Origin: Porticoccus hydrocarbonoclasticus MCTG13d
GTDB taxonomy: Bacteria; Pseudomonadota; Gammaproteobacteria; Pseudomonadales; Porticoccaceae
Length of the DNA stretch: 64,000 bases
Direction: 5' to 3'
Assembly (NCBI RefSeq): GCF_000744735.1
Contig: NZ_JQMM01000001.1
Span: forward strand, 1,860,001 to 1,924,000
Below, piece after piece: positions 63,688-64,000 of the stretch (position 1 is its first letter; the number at the start of each line of letters is the position of its first letter). The notes under the pieces are model-generated. The model did not search any database, was not told where the DNA came from, and was given only the letters and a program-made list of their open reading frames with translations. The position numbers and the translations under genes were made by a program.

Positions 63688-64000
63688 ATGCCTAACGTGG
63701 ATATCACCGATTTTCCCTACCGCCCCGATGCCGAAGCGCTCTTTGCAGCAATACGGGATTTTGATGACCCCATCTGGATGGACAGCGGCAAGCCTCGCAG
63801 CCTCTCTGGTCGGTTTGACATCATTTCAGCCCAACCGACCACGATTCTCGAGACAGTGGGCAAGATCACACAAATCACAACATCTCAGGCTATCTCTGAG
63901 TCCTCTGAAGACCCGTTCGCGCTGGCACAGCAACTCCTCGACACCCTTGGAACAGTCGATCACGGCTTGAGCCAGTATCCTTTTCTGGGGGGGCTGGCCG
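63688..64000 (+). CDS. pabB: Aminodeoxychorismate synthase component I (3' truncated by window edge)
   Basis: 104 codons are visible from the ATG at 63688, open to the window end. 'PIWMDSGKPRSLSGRFDIIS' and 'QYPFLGGLA' match the N-terminal domain of PabB/TrpE-type chorismate enzymes (substrate-side 'LDSG..' motif and 'GGL.GY' start). PabB makes aminodeoxychorismate for folate. The catalytic domain lies outside the window, so TrpE cannot be excluded strictly, but the short lead favours PabB. Confidence 0.85.
   Translation, partial: MPNVDITDFPYRPDAEALFAAIRDFDDPIWMDSGKPRSLSGRFDIISAQPTTILETVGKITQITTSQAISESSEDPFALAQQLLDTLGTVDHGLSQYPFLGGLA

Overview
The window is a stretch of gammaproteobacterial chromosome. 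Gene order (mucD-like protease, lepA, lepB, DUF4845, rnc, era, recO, acpS; ftsK, lolA, rarA, crcB, serS, cysG; trxB, aat, bpt, infA, clpA, clpS, cspD; mnmA, hflD, purB) matches what is known of Pseudomonas and its marine relatives, so I infer a Pseudomonadales/Cellvibrionales-type organism. No rRNA, tRNA or CRISPR array was seen. The window opens inside a protease gene and closes inside pabB.

Layout. 1-11.9 kb: protease, ribosome factor, secretion, RNA processing and repair genes, then cysM, relA, mazG and adk, all rightward. 11.9-21.3 kb: hemH, an AlgP-like histone-like protein, tsaB, uppP, a beta-hydroxyacid dehydrogenase, apeB, trpS, leftward bioA, and a DUF547 protein. pyrE (leftward) follows. 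22-32 kb is an accessory segment. It holds a six-gene bufferin-type operon (secreted YHS protein, thioredoxin, DUF2282 precursor, DUF692/MNIO enzyme, DUF2063 partner, DoxX) and a LysR gene divergent from an AhpD / PNPOx-flavoreductase / GST / DUF1348 operon. A leftward DUF442 phosphatase-like gene and a decayed, internally inverted IS3-family element close the segment. 32.3-41.1 kb: leftward gor, cysG, serS, crcB, rarA, lolA, ftsK. 41.3-46.7 kb: trxB plus the full N-degron set (aat, bpt, clpA, clpS) around infA. 46.9-56.8 kb: cspD, icd, rluE, nudJ, mnmA, hflD, purB, a ribosomal oxygenase, ggt and a GNAT protein. 56.8-64 kb: glcB, a LysR gene divergent from aceA (glyoxylate shunt), cytochrome b561, rraA and the start of pabB.

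How the parts fit. The most interesting section is 22.7-31 kb. The bufferin operon is expected to make a modified, cysteine-rich, exported metal-binding peptide. A dyad element of about 33 bp upstream of its first gene recurs, with 24 of 33 positions identical by my hand alignment, in the lysR/ahpD intergenic region. In both places it lies at a similar distance from a TA-rich -10-like sequence. I infer that one LysR regulator couples a peptide-based metal (probably copper) defence to a redox/electrophile detoxification operon. The rest is largely housekeeping, with some local oddities: a MucD-position protease with one PDZ domain, an alphaproteobacterial-looking PyrE, a flavoreductase lacking its ferredoxin domain, and a C7/G6 hairpin covering the tsaB ribosome binding site.
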